Positions 46,042-55,730 of a DNA stretch of 64,000 nt are shown one piece after another. The notes beneath the pieces were generated by a model. It did no database searches, was not told the origin of the DNA, and saw only the letters and a list, made by a program, of their open reading frames with translations. The position numbers and the translations under genes are program-made. Position 1 is the first letter of the stretch; every line of letters starts with the position of its first letter. This DNA is from Pseudomonadota bacterium. Its GTDB lineage: Bacteria > Pseudomonadota > Gammaproteobacteria > Steroidobacterales > Steroidobacteraceae. Location of the stretch: positions 1 to 64,000 of the forward strand of contig JANXWS010000049.1 of the NCBI GenBank assembly GCA_025351005.1. Reading direction: 5' to 3'.

Positions 46042-46995
46042 TCAATCGATGTACAGCGAGCTCACCGATTCCTCCTCGCGGATCCGCCGCATCGTCTCGG
46101 CCAGCAGGCCGGCCACCGACAGCTGGCGGATCTTCGCGCAGGCGCGCGCCGCAACGCTGAGCGGAATCGTGTCGGTCACGACCAGCTCGTCGAGCACCGA
46201 GGCGCCGATCCGGTCGACCGCGCCACCCGACAGCACCGGATGCGTGATGTAGGCGACGACCCGCAGCGCGCCCTCGTCCTTGAGCGCCTGCGCCGCCTGG
46301 CACAGCGTGCCGGCCGTGTCGACCATGTCGTCGACCATCACGCAGCTCTTGCCCTCGACGTCTCCTATGATGTTCATGACCTTCGACTCGTTCGGTCGCG
46401 GCCGCCGCTTGTCGATGATCGCGAGATCCGCGTCGTCGAGGCGCTTCGCGAGCGCGCGGGCGCGGACCACGCCGCCGACGTCCGGCGAGACCACGATCAT
46501 GTTGTCGTGGTGCTGCGTCCACGCGTCGCCGAGCAGCACCGGCGAGGCATAGACGTTGTCGACCGGGATGTCGAAGAAGCCCTGGATCTGGTCGGCGTGC
46601 AGGTCGATCGTCAGCATGCGGTTGACGCCCGCGCTCGCGATCATGTTGGCGACCAGTTTGGCGGTGATCGCGACGCGGGTCGCGCGCGGCCGCCGGTCCT
46701 GGCGGGCGTAGCCGAAGTACGGAATCACGGCCGTGATCCGCATCGCGCTCGCGCGCCGGCAGGCGTCGGCCATCACCAGCAGTTCCATCAGGTGGTCGTT
46801 GGCCGGCGGACAGGTCGGCTGGACGATGAACACGTCGCGGCCGCGAACGTTGTCCAGGAGTTCGACCGTGACCTCGCCGTCGCTGAAGCGGCCGACGTGC
46901 GCGCGGCCGAGCGGCAGCATCAGGTGGCGCGCCACATCGTGCGCGAGCGCGGGGTTCGAGTTACCCGCGAACACTGCCATCTGCGACTCGGACAC
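46042..46995 (-). CDS. prs: Ribose-phosphate pyrophosphokinase
   Basis: Prs makes PRPP from ribose-5-phosphate and ATP for nucleotide, histidine and tryptophan synthesis. The 317-residue protein follows E. coli Prs almost throughout: [85 protein letters not shown], and the PRPP-binding [15 protein letters not shown]. The start is taken as GTG 46995 because GGAG lies 8 bases upstream; a GTG at 47004 overlaps that site. It is flanked by tRNA-Gln and rplY, the typical arrangement. Confidence 0.97.
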   Translation of the reverse strand: MSESQMAVFAGNSNPALAHDVARHLMLPLGRAHVGRFSDGEVTVELLDNVRGRDVFIVQPTCPPANDHLMELLVMADACRRASAMRITAVIPYFGYARQDRRPRATRVAITAKLVANMIASAGVNRMLTIDLHADQIQGFFDIPVDNVYASPVLLGDAWTQHHDNMIVVSPDVGGVVRARALAKRLDDADLAIIDKRRPRPNESKVMNIIGDVEGKSCVMVDDMVDTAGTLCQAAQALKDEGALRVVAYITHPVLSGGAVDRIGASVLDELVVTDTIPLSVAARACAKIRQLSVAGLLAETMRRIREEESVSSLYID

Positions 46996-47037
46996 TGCAT
47001 GCACTCCGCGAATCTCAACCCTCGGCGGCCGGCGAAG

Positions 47038-47112
47038 TGGCTGGGGCGGAAGGATTCGAACCTTCGCATGGCGGAATCAAAATCCGCTGCCGTACCACTT
47101 GGCTACGCCCCA
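47038..47112 (-). tRNA. tRNA-Gln (UUG anticodon)
   Basis: The 75-base gene with encoded CCA has the weak first pair typical of tRNA-Gln (TGGGGCG with CGCCCCA, then G73). Its D arm contains GCCAAGTGGTACGGC; the anticodon stem/loop is GCGGA-TTTTGAT-TCCGC with anticodon TTG; the T arm is GAAGG-TTCGAAT-CCTTC. It sits between ispE and prs, as in many gammaproteobacteria. Confidence 0.96.
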
Positions 47113-47121
47113 ACCGCAACC

Positions 47122-48018
47122 CTAGCGGCATTCCGGCGCGTCCCGGGCGCCGCGCTCGGCCGCGAGCCGCGCGCCAAGGGGCGAGCGACGCAGGCCTTCG
47201 ACCGCAAAACCCGACCAGCCCGCCGGCAGATCCCGGAGCGCCGCCTGCGCCGCGGGCCGGTCCGCGAAGGCCGCAAAGACGCTCCCGCCCGATCCCGTCA
47301 GCCTTGCGGTCGCGCGCGCGCCGAGCCAGTCAAGCGCCGCGCGCACCGCCGGGTAACGTGCCCGCACCACGGACTCGAGGTCGTTGCGGCCCGGCAGCCG
47401 GGCGGACGTCACTGCCGGCGATGGTAAGCCGCGCATTGTGATCGTCGAGGAATTTCTTGTCAATTCAGGCGCCTGGAAGACCTCGGCGGTCGATACCGAC
47501 GTTCCGGGGTAGACGATCGCGTAGGCGAGCGGCGGCAGTTCAACCGGCTCGAGCCGCTCGCCGATGCCGCGGCCGATCGCATTCTCGCCGCGCACGAACA
47601 CCGGCACGTCGGCGCCAAGCTCGCGACCGAGTTCGGCCAGTTGCCCGACGGCGAGGCCCAGGCCCCACAGCGCGTTCAGCGCGACCAGCGTCGTCGCTGC
47701 GTCAGAGCTGCCACCGCCGAGACCGGCGCCGAGCGGGATGCGCTTGCGGATCTCGAGGTCGGCGCCGAGCGCGGGAGTGCCGGCGCGCTCGCGCAGCAGC
47801 CGCGCGGCGCGCACGGCGAGGTCCAGGCTGGCGTCGACGCCCGGGTTGGCACCCTGCCGGGCGATCGTGCCGTCGCCACGGACTCCGATCCGCAGCTCAT
47901 CTGCCAGGTCAACGATCTGGAACAGCGTCTCAAGCTCGTGGTAGCCGTCGGGGCGGCGGCCCGTGACGTGCAGGAACAGGTTCAGCTTGGCCGGTGCCGG
48001 CCACGCGGCGTCGCTCAT
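47122..48018 (-). CDS. ispE: 4-diphosphocytidyl-2-C-methyl-D-erythritol kinase
   Basis: IspE phosphorylates CDP-methylerythritol in the non-mevalonate isoprenoid pathway. The 298-residue GHMP kinase has PAPAKLNLFLHVTGRRPDGYHELET at the N-terminus (catalytic Lys), the ATP loop KRIPLGAGLGGGSSDAATTL, DVPVFVRGENAIGRGIGE (catalytic Asp), and the C-terminal glycine motif ARLTGSGGSVFAAF. ATG 48018 overlaps the lolB stop (ATGA). Canonical lolB-ispE-tRNA(Gln)-prs order. Confidence 0.97.
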   Translation of the reverse strand: MSDAAWPAPAKLNLFLHVTGRRPDGYHELETLFQIVDLADELRIGVRGDGTIARQGANPGVDASLDLAVRAARLLRERAGTPALGADLEIRKRIPLGAGLGGGSSDAATTLVALNALWGLGLAVGQLAELGRELGADVPVFVRGENAIGRGIGERLEPVELPPLAYAIVYPGTSVSTAEVFQAPELTRNSSTITMRGLPSPAVTSARLPGRNDLESVVRARYPAVRAALDWLGARATARLTGSGGSVFAAFADRPAAQAALRDLPAGWSGFAVEGLRRSPLGARLAAERGARDAPECR

Positions 48019-48602
48019 CGCCCGCCTACCTGCCAGTGGTCGACCACGAGGCGGATGCGGGTCGAGGACCGGCTCAGCTCCAGGCGGGCCGGCAGCGGGC
48101 CGGGAGCCCCCGTAACCACCACGTACTCGGTGACCGCGATGCGCCAGCCACCCTGCTCGAAGTCCGCACCCGTGGCGGTGCTCGGCAGGTCCGGGGCCGG
48201 CACGCCGAGCACCCAGTATCTCAGCGGCGCGAGCGGCAGCGGAAAGCCGAGCCGGGCGACCAGTGCCGGCTCCGCGGCCGCGAACGGGGCCGCCAGGTCG
48301 AGCGGCGGGTCGCGGCCGGATTCGATGTGGATCAGCGCCGGCTCGACGCTGATCTGGACGGCGCCGGCGCCGAACGGTCCGCGTACCGCGAGTTCGCCGC
48401 GGCCGGCGAGCTGTCGCCAGTCGAAACTCACGTGCAGCCCCTCGCTGCCGGTGCGCACCGCGACCCGGCCGGTCGCGTGCCAGGCGTCGAGCGCCGCGAG
48501 CGCCGCGCGGGTGGCAGGATCGGCGGGCGGGATCGGGCGGGTCGGCGCGCTGGCGCAGCCGGCGAGTGCAAGCAGCAGGGCGAGGGCCGCCCCGCGGGTC
48601 AT
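48015..48602 (-). CDS. lolB: Outer-membrane lipoprotein receptor LolB
   Basis: LolB accepts lipoproteins from LolA and inserts them into the outer membrane. The 195-residue product is itself a lipoprotein: signal peptide then lipobox LALAGCASAP (Cys near 16). The mature part has WHATGRVAVRTGSEGLHVSFDWRQLAGRGELAVRGPFG, the usual LolB beta-barrel start, and RYWVLGVPAPDL. ATG 48602 overlaps the TPR gene stop and its own stop overlaps ispE. Sequence is diverged, but length, lipobox and locus settle the call. Confidence 0.9.
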   Translation of the reverse strand: MTRGAALALLLALAGCASAPTRPIPPADPATRAALAALDAWHATGRVAVRTGSEGLHVSFDWRQLAGRGELAVRGPFGAGAVQISVEPALIHIESGRDPPLDLAAPFAAAEPALVARLGFPLPLAPLRYWVLGVPAPDLPSTATGADFEQGGWRIAVTEYVVVTGAPGPLPARLELSRSSTRIRLVVDHWQVGGR

Positions 48603-50260
48603 GAACCGGGGCCGAGGTGGCTCTCGATCGCTTTCGTCAGGTGGCGCTCGCCGGGGTTGCGCAGCAGCGACTCGCGCCAGCTGTGCTCCGCGGCAGCGTG
48701 ATCGCCGAGTGCCCACTGGGCTTCGCCGAGGTGTGCGGCGATTTCCGGGTCCGGGTCCAGCACGAACGCCCGCTGCAGCCAGCCGAGGCCGTCGGCGGTC
48801 CGCCCGCGCCGGTGCAGCACCCAGCCGAGGCTGTCCATGATGGCGGCGCTGTCGGGCCGCTCGGCGAGCGCTGCGCGGATGCGCCGCTCGGCCTCCGCGA
48901 AGCTGCGGTTGTGATCGGCGAGCGTGAAGCCGAGCGCATTCTGGGCGTTCGGGTCCTCGGGCCGCAGGGTCGCGACCGCACGCAGCTCCTCGAGCGCGCC
49001 CTCGATCTGGCCGCCGCGCTCGAGCACGGTCGCGCGCGCGTAGCGAAGTTCCTCGCGATCCGGGTACGTCGTGATGGCCCGCCCGAGCAGTGCCAGCGCC
49101 TCGCCCGGTCGGCCGAGCTCCGCCAGTATCTGCGCGCGCCCGGCCGTGGCCGCGACCCGCTGGTCGGGTGCGACAGCGACGAAGTCATCGAGCAGGCGGG
49201 CGGCCATCGTCGCGTCGCCGCGTTCGAGCTCGAGCCGGTAGGCGCGCAGCTGCGCGGGGACCGCGCGCGGCCCGGCCGTGACGCGGCCGTAGAGCCTGAT
49301 CGCCCGCTCGGCGTCGCCACGCCGATCCGCCACGAGCGCCAGACCGTAAAGGGCGCGCTCCGCGTCGTGGCCGCTCGACAGCACCTCGCCATAGCGGTTG
49401 GCGGCCTCGTCGAAGCGCCGCGCGTCGAGGTCGTAGCCAGCCAGGCCCTCGAGGGCCTCGGCCCGCACGGTGCGACTGCTGGCGAGGTCAGCGAAATAGG
49501 CGTGCGCGTCGATGCTCCGGTCGCAGGCGGACAGCAGCCACGCGTGCACGAGCCGGTCACCGTCGCTCGCTTCGGCGGCAATCGCGCCGCTCTCCTTCAG
49601 GCCCTCGTCGCAGCGGCCGGCGGCGACCAGCGCGCGGGCAGCGGTCCAGCGCGCATCGCGGCGCCCGGGCTCGCGCGCGAGCACACGACGCGCCGCGGCC
49701 AGCGCCGTCGGCGAGTCGCCGGCGGCGAGGGCGAGCTGCGCGCTCGCGAGCTGCGCCTCCGGCAGGTCCGGGTAGCGCGCCGCGAGACGCGCCACGACGC
49801 GCGCGACGCCGGTGTCGTTGCGCAGCTGCGAGAGCGACTCCGCCAGGCCCGCGAAGGCCTCGGCGGGTGTTGCATAGGCCGTCGTGAGCAGCAGCGCGAG
49901 CTCGCGCTCGGCGTCGGCGCGACGGTCGAGCTCGAGCAGCGCCACCGCGAGGAAACGGCGCGCGACCTCGCTGTTCGGCGAGCGCGCGAGCCACTCGCGG
50001 GCGAGCTGCTCGAGCGCTTGGATCTGGCCATTCTCGAAGGCGAGGCGCGCGCCGCGCGCGGCGATGTTCTCGTCGTGGCTGGTCGCGGCGGCAACGCCGT
50101 AGCGGCGCACCGCCTGGACGTACTCGCCGCGCTCGGCGGCGACCTCGGCCATCAGCAGCTGCTCGCCGGCCGGCATGCGGCCGAGTCCGGTGCAGGCCGA
50201 GAGCAATGTCGCCAGGCCCAGCCAGCGCGGCAGGACACGCAACGGAAGTCCGTGCATCAT
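48599..50260 (-). CDS. TPR-repeat lipoprotein upstream of lolB
   Basis: The 553-residue protein has a signal peptide with lipobox ATLLSACTG (Cys near 22) and then about ten or more tetratricopeptide repeats. Good examples are AVALLELDRRADAERELALL, ARALVAAGRCDEGLKESGAI and ALGFTLADHNRSFAEAERRI then SLGWVLHRRGRTADGLGWLQ. Such a lipoprotein is often found just before lolB in gammaproteobacteria; it presumably acts in outer-membrane assembly as a scaffold, but no function is established from sequence. Adjacent in-frame ATGs occur at 50260 and 50257. It is divergent from hemA. Confidence 0.87.
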   Translation of the reverse strand: MMHGLPLRVLPRWLGLATLLSACTGLGRMPAGEQLLMAEVAAERGEYVQAVRRYGVAAATSHDENIAARGARLAFENGQIQALEQLAREWLARSPNSEVARRFLAVALLELDRRADAERELALLLTTAYATPAEAFAGLAESLSQLRNDTGVARVVARLAARYPDLPEAQLASAQLALAAGDSPTALAAARRVLAREPGRRDARWTAARALVAAGRCDEGLKESGAIAAEASDGDRLVHAWLLSACDRSIDAHAYFADLASSRTVRAEALEGLAGYDLDARRFDEAANRYGEVLSSGHDAERALYGLALVADRRGDAERAIRLYGRVTAGPRAVPAQLRAYRLELERGDATMAARLLDDFVAVAPDQRVAATAGRAQILAELGRPGEALALLGRAITTYPDREELRYARATVLERGGQIEGALEELRAVATLRPEDPNAQNALGFTLADHNRSFAEAERRIRAALAERPDSAAIMDSLGWVLHRRGRTADGLGWLQRAFVLDPDPEIAAHLGEAQWALGDHAAAEHSWRESLLRNPGERHLTKAIESHLGPGS

Positions 50261-50373
50261 GCGGGCACTATATATCCCACGCGACCGGCGCGCCCGCGAC
50301 GCCGGTCCGGCCGCTTGCCCTGCCCGCCCGCGTACCCGACAATCCCGCGCCACCCGACCCGTCCAGGCCCCGC
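50261..50373. promoter_or_regulatory. Divergent intergenic region between TPR lipoprotein and hemA
   Basis: An AT-rich spot (ACTATATATCCC, about 50267-50278) in otherwise GC-rich DNA gives TATATA on either strand and may supply a -10 element. On the minus strand it lies only about 10 bases before the ATG, which would give a very short leader. No clear -35 hexamer was found on either strand. Confidence 0.3.
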
Positions 50374-51624
50374 ATGCCCCTCGTTGTCGTCGGGATCAAC
50401 CATCGCACGGCGCCCCTCGAGGTGCGTGAGAAGGTGGTCTTCGACCCTGCCCAGCTTCCGGACGCCCTCCGGGCGCTCGCCAGTGGCGGTGCGCGCGAGA
50501 ACGTGATCGTCTCGACCTGCAACCGCACGGAGCTCTACTGCGTGGTCGACACCGCGGGCGAGCTTGGCGCCTGGCTCGAGCGCTACCACGGCGTCGGCCG
50601 GAGCCTCGCCGGCAGTCTCTACGAGCACCGGGATGCGGACGCGGTGGCGCATGCGTTCGCGGTCGCCTCGGGCCTCGACTCGATGGTCCTCGGCGAGGCC
50701 CAGATTCTCGGCCAGCTGAAGGACGCCTACCGCGCGGCGCAGCAGACCGGCACGTCCGGGCCGCTCCTGAACCGGCTGTTCCAGGCGAGCTTCTCGGTGG
50801 CCAAGCGGGTGCGCACCGAGACCCGCATCGGCGCCAACGCGGTGTCGGTCGCCTATGCCGCCGTCAGCCTGGCGCGGCAGATCTTCGCCGGGTTCTCGCA
50901 GCACACGGCGCTGCTGGTCGGCGCAGGCGAGACGGTCGCGCTCGCCGCGCGCCACCTGCACTCGCAGGGACTGAAGCGGATGATCATCGCCAACCGCAGC
51001 CTCGACCGCGCGCAGTCGCTCGCGGCCGAGTTCAACGCGTCGGCGATCGGGCTCGACGCACTGCCGAACCACCTGGCCGAGGCCGACATCGTCTTCAGCT
51101 CGACGGCGAGTCCGGAACCGGTGATCACGGTCGCCGACGTCGATGCGGCGCTCATCGCGCGCCGCCACCGGCCGATGTTCATGGTCGACATCGCCGTGCC
51201 GCGTGACATCGAGGCGGGCGTCGCCGACTTCGAGGACGTCTACCTCTACACCATCGACGACCTGCAGGGCGTCGTCACCGAGAACCTGAAGGCCCGCGAG
51301 CACGGCGCCAGCGAAGCCCGCATCCTGATCGACGAGGAGGTCGCGCGCTTCATGTCAGGGCTGCGGGGCCAGCACGCCGTGCCGACGATCCGCGAGCTGC
51401 GCACCGGCGCCGAGAGCATGCGCGCGCAGACGCTCGAGCAGGCACGGCGCCTGCTCGCCGCCGGCCGCCCGACCGCGGAGGTGCTCGAGTACCTCGCCGA
51501 CACGCTGACCCACCGGCTGATGCACTCCCCGACGCATGCGTTGCGCGAGGCCGGCGAGGCCGGCGACGAGGCGGTCGTGGCCGCGGCGCGGCGGCTGTTC
51601 CAGCTCGACGAAGACGCCGAATGA
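50374..51624 (+). CDS. hemA: Glutamyl-tRNA reductase
   Basis: HemA reduces Glu-tRNA to glutamate-1-semialdehyde, committing carbon to tetrapyrrole synthesis. The 416-residue protein has [15 protein letters not shown], the catalytic cysteine in [10 protein letters not shown] (Cys49), [17 protein letters not shown], the NADPH loop [16 protein letters not shown] and the SSTASPEP segment. A C-terminal dimer helix follows. ATG 50374 is chosen; the longer upstream frame starts inside the TPR gene. Its stop overlaps prfA (ATGA), the typical hemA-prfA-prmC operon. Confidence 0.97.
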   Translation: MPLVVVGINHRTAPLEVREKVVFDPAQLPDALRALASGGARENVIVSTCNRTELYCVVDTAGELGAWLERYHGVGRSLAGSLYEHRDADAVAHAFAVASGLDSMVLGEAQILGQLKDAYRAAQQTGTSGPLLNRLFQASFSVAKRVRTETRIGANAVSVAYAAVSLARQIFAGFSQHTALLVGAGETVALAARHLHSQGLKRMIIANRSLDRAQSLAAEFNASAIGLDALPNHLAEADIVFSSTASPEPVITVADVDAALIARRHRPMFMVDIAVPRDIEAGVADFEDVYLYTIDDLQGVVTENLKAREHGASEARILIDEEVARFMSGLRGQHAVPTIRELRTGAESMRAQTLEQARRLLAAGRPTAEVLEYLADTLTHRLMHSPTHALREAGEAGDEAVVAAARRLFQLDEDAE

Positions 51625-52700
51625 GGGACTCCATCCGGCGTCGCCTCGCGCGGCTCGCCGAGCGCTACGAGGAGGTCGGGCGCCTGCTCGCCGACCCGGC
51701 GCTACCGGGCCGCAGCGACCGCTTCCGCGAACTGTCGATCGAGTACGCGCGGCTGCAGCCGGTGGCCGTGCGCTTCGGCGCCTTCGTCGCGCTCGAGCGC
51801 GACGCGCGTGCCGCGAGCGAGCTGGCCCTCGACGCCGACCCGCAGATGCGCATGCTCGGCGCCGACGAGCAGCGCTCGGTCGCGACCCGGCTGGCCGCGG
51901 CCGATGCCGAACTGCAGCGGCTGCTGATCCCGAGGGACCCGCACGACGACGGCAACATCTTCCTCGAGATCCGCGCCGGTGCCGGCGGCGATGAGGCGGC
52001 GATCTTCGCCGGCGACCTGCTCAGGATGTACACGCGTTACGCCGACGCTCAGGGCTGGAAGGTCGAGCTGCTGTCGGAGAGCCGCGGCGAACACGGCGGC
52101 TACCGCGAGATCATCTGCCGGATCGTCGGTCAGGGAGCGTACTCGCGCCTCAAGTTTGAGTCCGGCACGCACCGCGTGCAGCGCGTGCCCGCGACCGAGG
52201 CGCAGGGCCGCGTCCACACGTCGACCTGCACGGTCGCGATCCTGCCGGAGCTCGCGGCGGTCGAGGACGTGCCGATCGCCGATGCCGACCTGCGCATCGA
52301 CACTTACCGGTCATCCGGCGCCGGCGGTCAGCACGTCAACAAGACCGACTCCGCGGTGCGCATCACGCACCTGCCGAGCGGCATCGTGGTCGAGTGCCAG
52401 GACGAGCGCTCGCAGCACAAGAACCGGGCGCGCGCGCTCGCGCTGCTCAAGGCCCGTCTGCTGCAGGCGGAACGCGACCAGCAGGCGTCGGCGCAGGCGG
52501 CGACCCGCAAGCTGCAGGTCGGCACCGGCGACCGCTCGGAACGTATCCGCACCTACAACTTTCCGCAGGGCCGGCTCACCGACCACCGGGTCGAGCTCAC
52601 CCTCTACAGGCTCGAGGACGTCATCAACGGCGACCTCGACGAGGTGCTGGGGCCGCTCGCGCGCGAGTACGAGGCCGAGCAGCTCGCCGCGCTCGAATGA
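51621..52700 (+). CDS. prfA: Peptide chain release factor 1
   Basis: RF1 ends translation at UAA and UAG. The 359-residue protein has the GGQ catalytic motif ([20 protein letters not shown]), the stop-reading PAT-type loop region in [18 protein letters not shown], and [20 protein letters not shown]. That RF1 does not read UGA is relevant to the Sec codon in fdnG, where RF2 is the competitor. It overlaps hemA and prmC by four bases each. Complete. Confidence 0.97.
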   Translation: MRDSIRRRLARLAERYEEVGRLLADPALPGRSDRFRELSIEYARLQPVAVRFGAFVALERDARAASELALDADPQMRMLGADEQRSVATRLAAADAELQRLLIPRDPHDDGNIFLEIRAGAGGDEAAIFAGDLLRMYTRYADAQGWKVELLSESRGEHGGYREIICRIVGQGAYSRLKFESGTHRVQRVPATEAQGRVHTSTCTVAILPELAAVEDVPIADADLRIDTYRSSGAGGQHVNKTDSAVRITHLPSGIVVECQDERSQHKNRARALALLKARLLQAERDQQASAQAATRKLQVGTGDRSERIRTYNFPQGRLTDHRVELTLYRLEDVINGDLDEVLGPLAREYEAEQLAALE

Positions 52701-53524
52701 TCGCCGCCCTGCTGGAGCGCGCCGCCCGGCGCCTCGCCGGCGTCTCGGCCACGCCGCGCCTCGACGTCGAGCTGCTGCTCGCCCACGCGCTCGGCGTCGA
52801 ACGCGCGCGCCTGCTGGCACTCGACGCGCTCGCGCCGGACGCGGGCGCGGCCTTCGAGCGCCTGCTGGCGCGGCGCGCGACCGGCGAGCCGGTCGCCTAC
52901 CTGCTCGGCCGTCGCGAGTTCTGGACGCTGACGCTCGAGGTCGGGCCCGGAGTGCTGGTGCCGCGTCCCGAGACCGAGCTGCTCGTCGAGCTCGCGCTCG
53001 CCGCGATCGCCGGGCGACCGCAGCCGTCGATACTCGATCTGGGCGCCGGCAGCGGAGCGATCGGCTTCGCGATTGCGGCCTCGGTCGCGTCTGCCGCGGT
53101 CGACCTGGTCGAGGCGAGCCCGGCCGCGCTCGCGTTCGCCGAGCGCAACCGGCGGCGGCTCGGCCTCGCGAATGCGCGGCTGCTCGCCGGCAACTGGTTC
53201 GAGCCGGTCGCGGGACGGCGCTACGACGTGATCGTCTCGAACCCGCCCTATCTCGCGGCCGGCGATCCGCACCTCGAGGCGCCGGAGCTCGGCCACGAAC
53301 CGCGCGCGGCGCTGGTCGCCGGTGACAGCGGACTCGAGGCACTGGCCGCGATCGCGACGGCCTGCGGCCCCTACCTCGCGCCGGGCGGCGCGCTGATCCT
53401 CGAGCACGGCGCGCTGCAGGCCGCGGCCGTCCGGGACCTGCTGCACACGGCCGGGCTCGTGCAGGTGCAGAGCCACGCGGACCTCGCCGGACTCGAACGG
53501 GCGACGCAGGGGCGCCGGCGCTAG
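52697..53524 (+). CDS. prmC: Release factor glutamine methyltransferase
   Basis: PrmC methylates the GGQ glutamine of release factors. The 275-residue protein has the N-terminal helical domain ([21 protein letters not shown]), [29 protein letters not shown] motif [17 protein letters not shown] (112-127), and catalytic [11 protein letters not shown] (NPPY 182-185). ATG 52697 overlaps the prfA stop. Follows its substrate gene as usual. Confidence 0.96.
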   Translation: MIAALLERAARRLAGVSATPRLDVELLLAHALGVERARLLALDALAPDAGAAFERLLARRATGEPVAYLLGRREFWTLTLEVGPGVLVPRPETELLVELALAAIAGRPQPSILDLGAGSGAIGFAIAASVASAAVDLVEASPAALAFAERNRRRLGLANARLLAGNWFEPVAGRRYDVIVSNPPYLAAGDPHLEAPELGHEPRAALVAGDSGLEALAAIATACGPYLAPGGALILEHGALQAAAVRDLLHTAGLVQVQSHADLAGLERATQGRRR

Positions 53525-53566
53525 AATGTCGCTGCGGCGGCCCGCTTTCCCGCCGGGAGGACCTTC

Positions 53567-54055
53567 GTGCTCAAGTTTCAGACCTCGCTCGGCAGCTTCA
53601 TGGTCGAGCTGCACACCCAGGACGCCCCGATCAGCTGCAAGAACTTCCTCGACTACGTCGCCGCCGGGCACTTCGACGGCACGGTCTTCCACCGCGTGAT
53701 CCCGAAGTTCGTGATCCAGGGTGGTGGCATCACGGCCGACCTGCAGCCGAAGAAGACCCGCGCGCCGATCCGCAACGAGGCATCCAACGGCCTCAAGAAC
53801 CGGCGCGGCAGCCTGTCGATGGCGCGCACGAACGATTCCGACAGTGCCACCTCGCAGTTCTTCGTCAACCTGAAAGACAACGCCTTCCTCGACGCCGGCC
53901 GTGGCAACGCGGGCTACGCCGTGTTCGCGCACGTGATGCAGGGCATGGACGTGGTCGACAAGATCGCGGCGGTCGCCACCGGCTCGCGCGGCCACCACGA
54001 GGACGTGCCGGTCGAGCCGGTGGTGATCGAGTCGGTGACAGCGGTCGCGAGCTGA
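53567..54055 (+). CDS. ppiB: Peptidyl-prolyl cis-trans isomerase, cyclophilin B type
   Basis: This 162-residue cytoplasmic cyclophilin speeds proline isomerisation in protein folding. It has no signal peptide. Conserved parts are FKNF-like [67 protein letters not shown] and [17 protein letters not shown]. Start GTG 53567 has GGGAGG 6 bases upstream. A possible -10 (TAGAAT, 53522-53527) lies at the prmC stop, so it may have its own promoter. Confidence 0.95.
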   Translation: MLKFQTSLGSFMVELHTQDAPISCKNFLDYVAAGHFDGTVFHRVIPKFVIQGGGITADLQPKKTRAPIRNEASNGLKNRRGSLSMARTNDSDSATSQFFVNLKDNAFLDAGRGNAGYAVFAHVMQGMDVVDKIAAVATGSRGHHEDVPVEPVVIESVTAVAS

Positions 54056-54068
54056 CGTCGCCCCGCCG

Positions 54069-54788
54069 ATGGCGAACGGCCGCGGGTTCCTGCGCCGGGT
54101 CCGCAACGCTCTACTGTGGCTGGTCGGCGGCTTCCTCGCGCTCACCGCGGTCGCAGTGCTGGTGCTGCGCTGGCTGCCACCGCCGACCAGCGCCTTCATC
54201 GTCCATGATTACGCGAGCGCGTGGCTCTCCCGCGACTTCCGCTGGCACGCCGACTACCGTTGGACGCCCTACGAGCGGATTTCGCGCCACGCCCGGCTGG
54301 CCGTGATCGCGTCGGAGGACCAGAAGTTTCCGTTCCATCCAGGCTTCGACTTCGAGGCGATCGACGCGGCGATCCAGGAGCGCGAGCGCGGCCGGCGGCT
54401 GCGCGGCGCGAGCACGATCTCGCAGCAGGTGGCCAAGAACCTGTTCCTGTGGCGCGGCCAGAGCTTCATCCGCAAGGGCCTGGAGGCCTACCTGACGCTG
54501 CTGATCGAGGTCAGCTGGCCGAAGCGGCGGATCCTCGAGGTGTACCTGAACCTCGCCGAGTTCGGCCCCGGCACCTACGGCGTCGGCGCCGCGGCACCGC
54601 GCTTCTTTCACACCGACCCGGCACACCTGTCGCAGTCGCAGAGCGCGCTGCTCGCAGCCGTGCTGCCGAGCCCGAAGCACCTGCGGGTCGAGCGGCCGAG
54701 CCCGTACCTGCAGCGGCGCCAGGCCTGGATCATCGAGCAGATGGACGCGCTCGGCGGCGCGGGCTACATGCGCCAGCTCGACCGCTAG
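54069..54788 (+). CDS. mtgA: Monofunctional biosynthetic peptidoglycan transglycosylase
   Basis: MtgA polymerises lipid II glycan strands. The 239-residue protein has one N-terminal membrane helix (ALLWLVGGFLALTAVAVLVL) and a GT51 domain. It shows LAVIASEDQKFPFHPGFD (catalytic Glu), RLRGASTISQQVAKNLFLW, EVYLNLAEFGPGTYGVGAAA and the family ending SPYLQRRQAWI. No transpeptidase domain follows. It is convergent with hslO. Complete. Confidence 0.95.
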   Translation: MANGRGFLRRVRNALLWLVGGFLALTAVAVLVLRWLPPPTSAFIVHDYASAWLSRDFRWHADYRWTPYERISRHARLAVIASEDQKFPFHPGFDFEAIDAAIQERERGRRLRGASTISQQVAKNLFLWRGQSFIRKGLEAYLTLLIEVSWPKRRILEVYLNLAEFGPGTYGVGAAAPRFFHTDPAHLSQSQSALLAAVLPSPKHLRVERPSPYLQRRQAWIIEQMDALGGAGYMRQLDR

Positions 54789-54809
54789 CCGCTCGGCCCG
54801 CCCGCCCGG

Positions 54810-55724
54810 CTACTGCAGCGCGCGCGGGCCGTCCACCGGGTCGCCGGCCGCGAACAGTCTCGCCACGTCGACCGCGTCGTACTGCCAGGCCCGGTTGCAG
54901 AACTCGCAGCGCACCTCGACCGCACCGCGCTCGCGCAGGATGTCGTGCACCTCGCCGGTGCCGAGCGCGCGCAGGATGCCGCTGACCCGTTTGCGCGAGC
55001 AGTTGCACCGGAAGAACACCGGCTGCGGCTCGAAGACGCGCACGTCCTCCTCGTGGAACAGGCGCCGCAGCAGCTCGCCGCCCGGCAGCGCCGCGAGCTC
55101 CGGTTCCGACAGCGTGCCCGCGAGGTGCAGGATCCGGCTCCAGTCCTCGTCGCCGCTGGCCGCCGAATGCTCGAGCTCCTCGGACGAGGCGCTCGCGCCG
55201 CTCGGCAGGCGCTGCAGCAGCAGCCCGGCCGCGCCGTCCGCGCCCGCGGTCAGCCACAGCCGCGTCGGCAGCTGCTCGGAGCGCGCGAAGTAGCCCTCGA
55301 AGCAGTCCGCAATGCGCAGCCCACTGAGCGGCACGACCCCCTGGTAGCGCGAACGCTGGTCGTCGTGCTCCACCGTCACCGTCAGCCGGCCGCCGCCCGA
55401 CAGCGCCGTGAGGCTCGGCCGCGCCAGCGGCAGCTCGCCGTGCCAGCGGGCGACCCCGCGCAGCGCCCGGCGATGGGTCGCCTGCACGACCAGCAGGTGC
55501 ATGGGGCCCGGCCCCTGCACCTGCAGCGTCAGCAGCCCCTCGAACTTCAGCGTCGCGGCCAGCAGCATGGTCGCCGCCGCCGCCTCGCCGAGGGTATCGC
55601 GAATCGTGTCGGGGTAGGCGTGGTGCTCGGTCAGCGCCCGCCACGAGGCATCGAGGTGCACGACGTAGCCGCGCACCGGCAAGCCCTCGAACACGAAGCG
55701 CCGCAGAGTGTCGCTGTCGCGCAA
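54810..55724 (-). CDS. hslO: Redox-activated chaperone Hsp33
   Basis: Hsp33 is a holdase switched on by oxidation of a zinc-bound cysteine cluster. The 304-residue protein has the N-terminal domain (TLKFEGLLTLQVQGPGPMHLLVV, RYQGVVPLSG, DYF-like EGYFARSEQLPTRLWL). The C-terminal zinc ligands are Cys240, Cys242 (RCNCSRKR), Cys273 and Cys276 (RCEFCNRAW), the CXC-CXXC pattern. The start is TTG 55724, six bases after the gatB stop, with only a weak ribosome site, so it may rely on coupling to gatB. It is convergent with mtgA. Confidence 0.93.
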   Translation of the reverse strand: MRDSDTLRRFVFEGLPVRGYVVHLDASWRALTEHHAYPDTIRDTLGEAAAATMLLAATLKFEGLLTLQVQGPGPMHLLVVQATHRRALRGVARWHGELPLARPSLTALSGGGRLTVTVEHDDQRSRYQGVVPLSGLRIADCFEGYFARSEQLPTRLWLTAGADGAAGLLLQRLPSGASASSEELEHSAASGDEDWSRILHLAGTLSEPELAALPGGELLRRLFHEEDVRVFEPQPVFFRCNCSRKRVSGILRALGTGEVHDILRERGAVEVRCEFCNRAWQYDAVDVARLFAAGDPVDGPRALQ

Positions 55725-55730
55725 CGGATC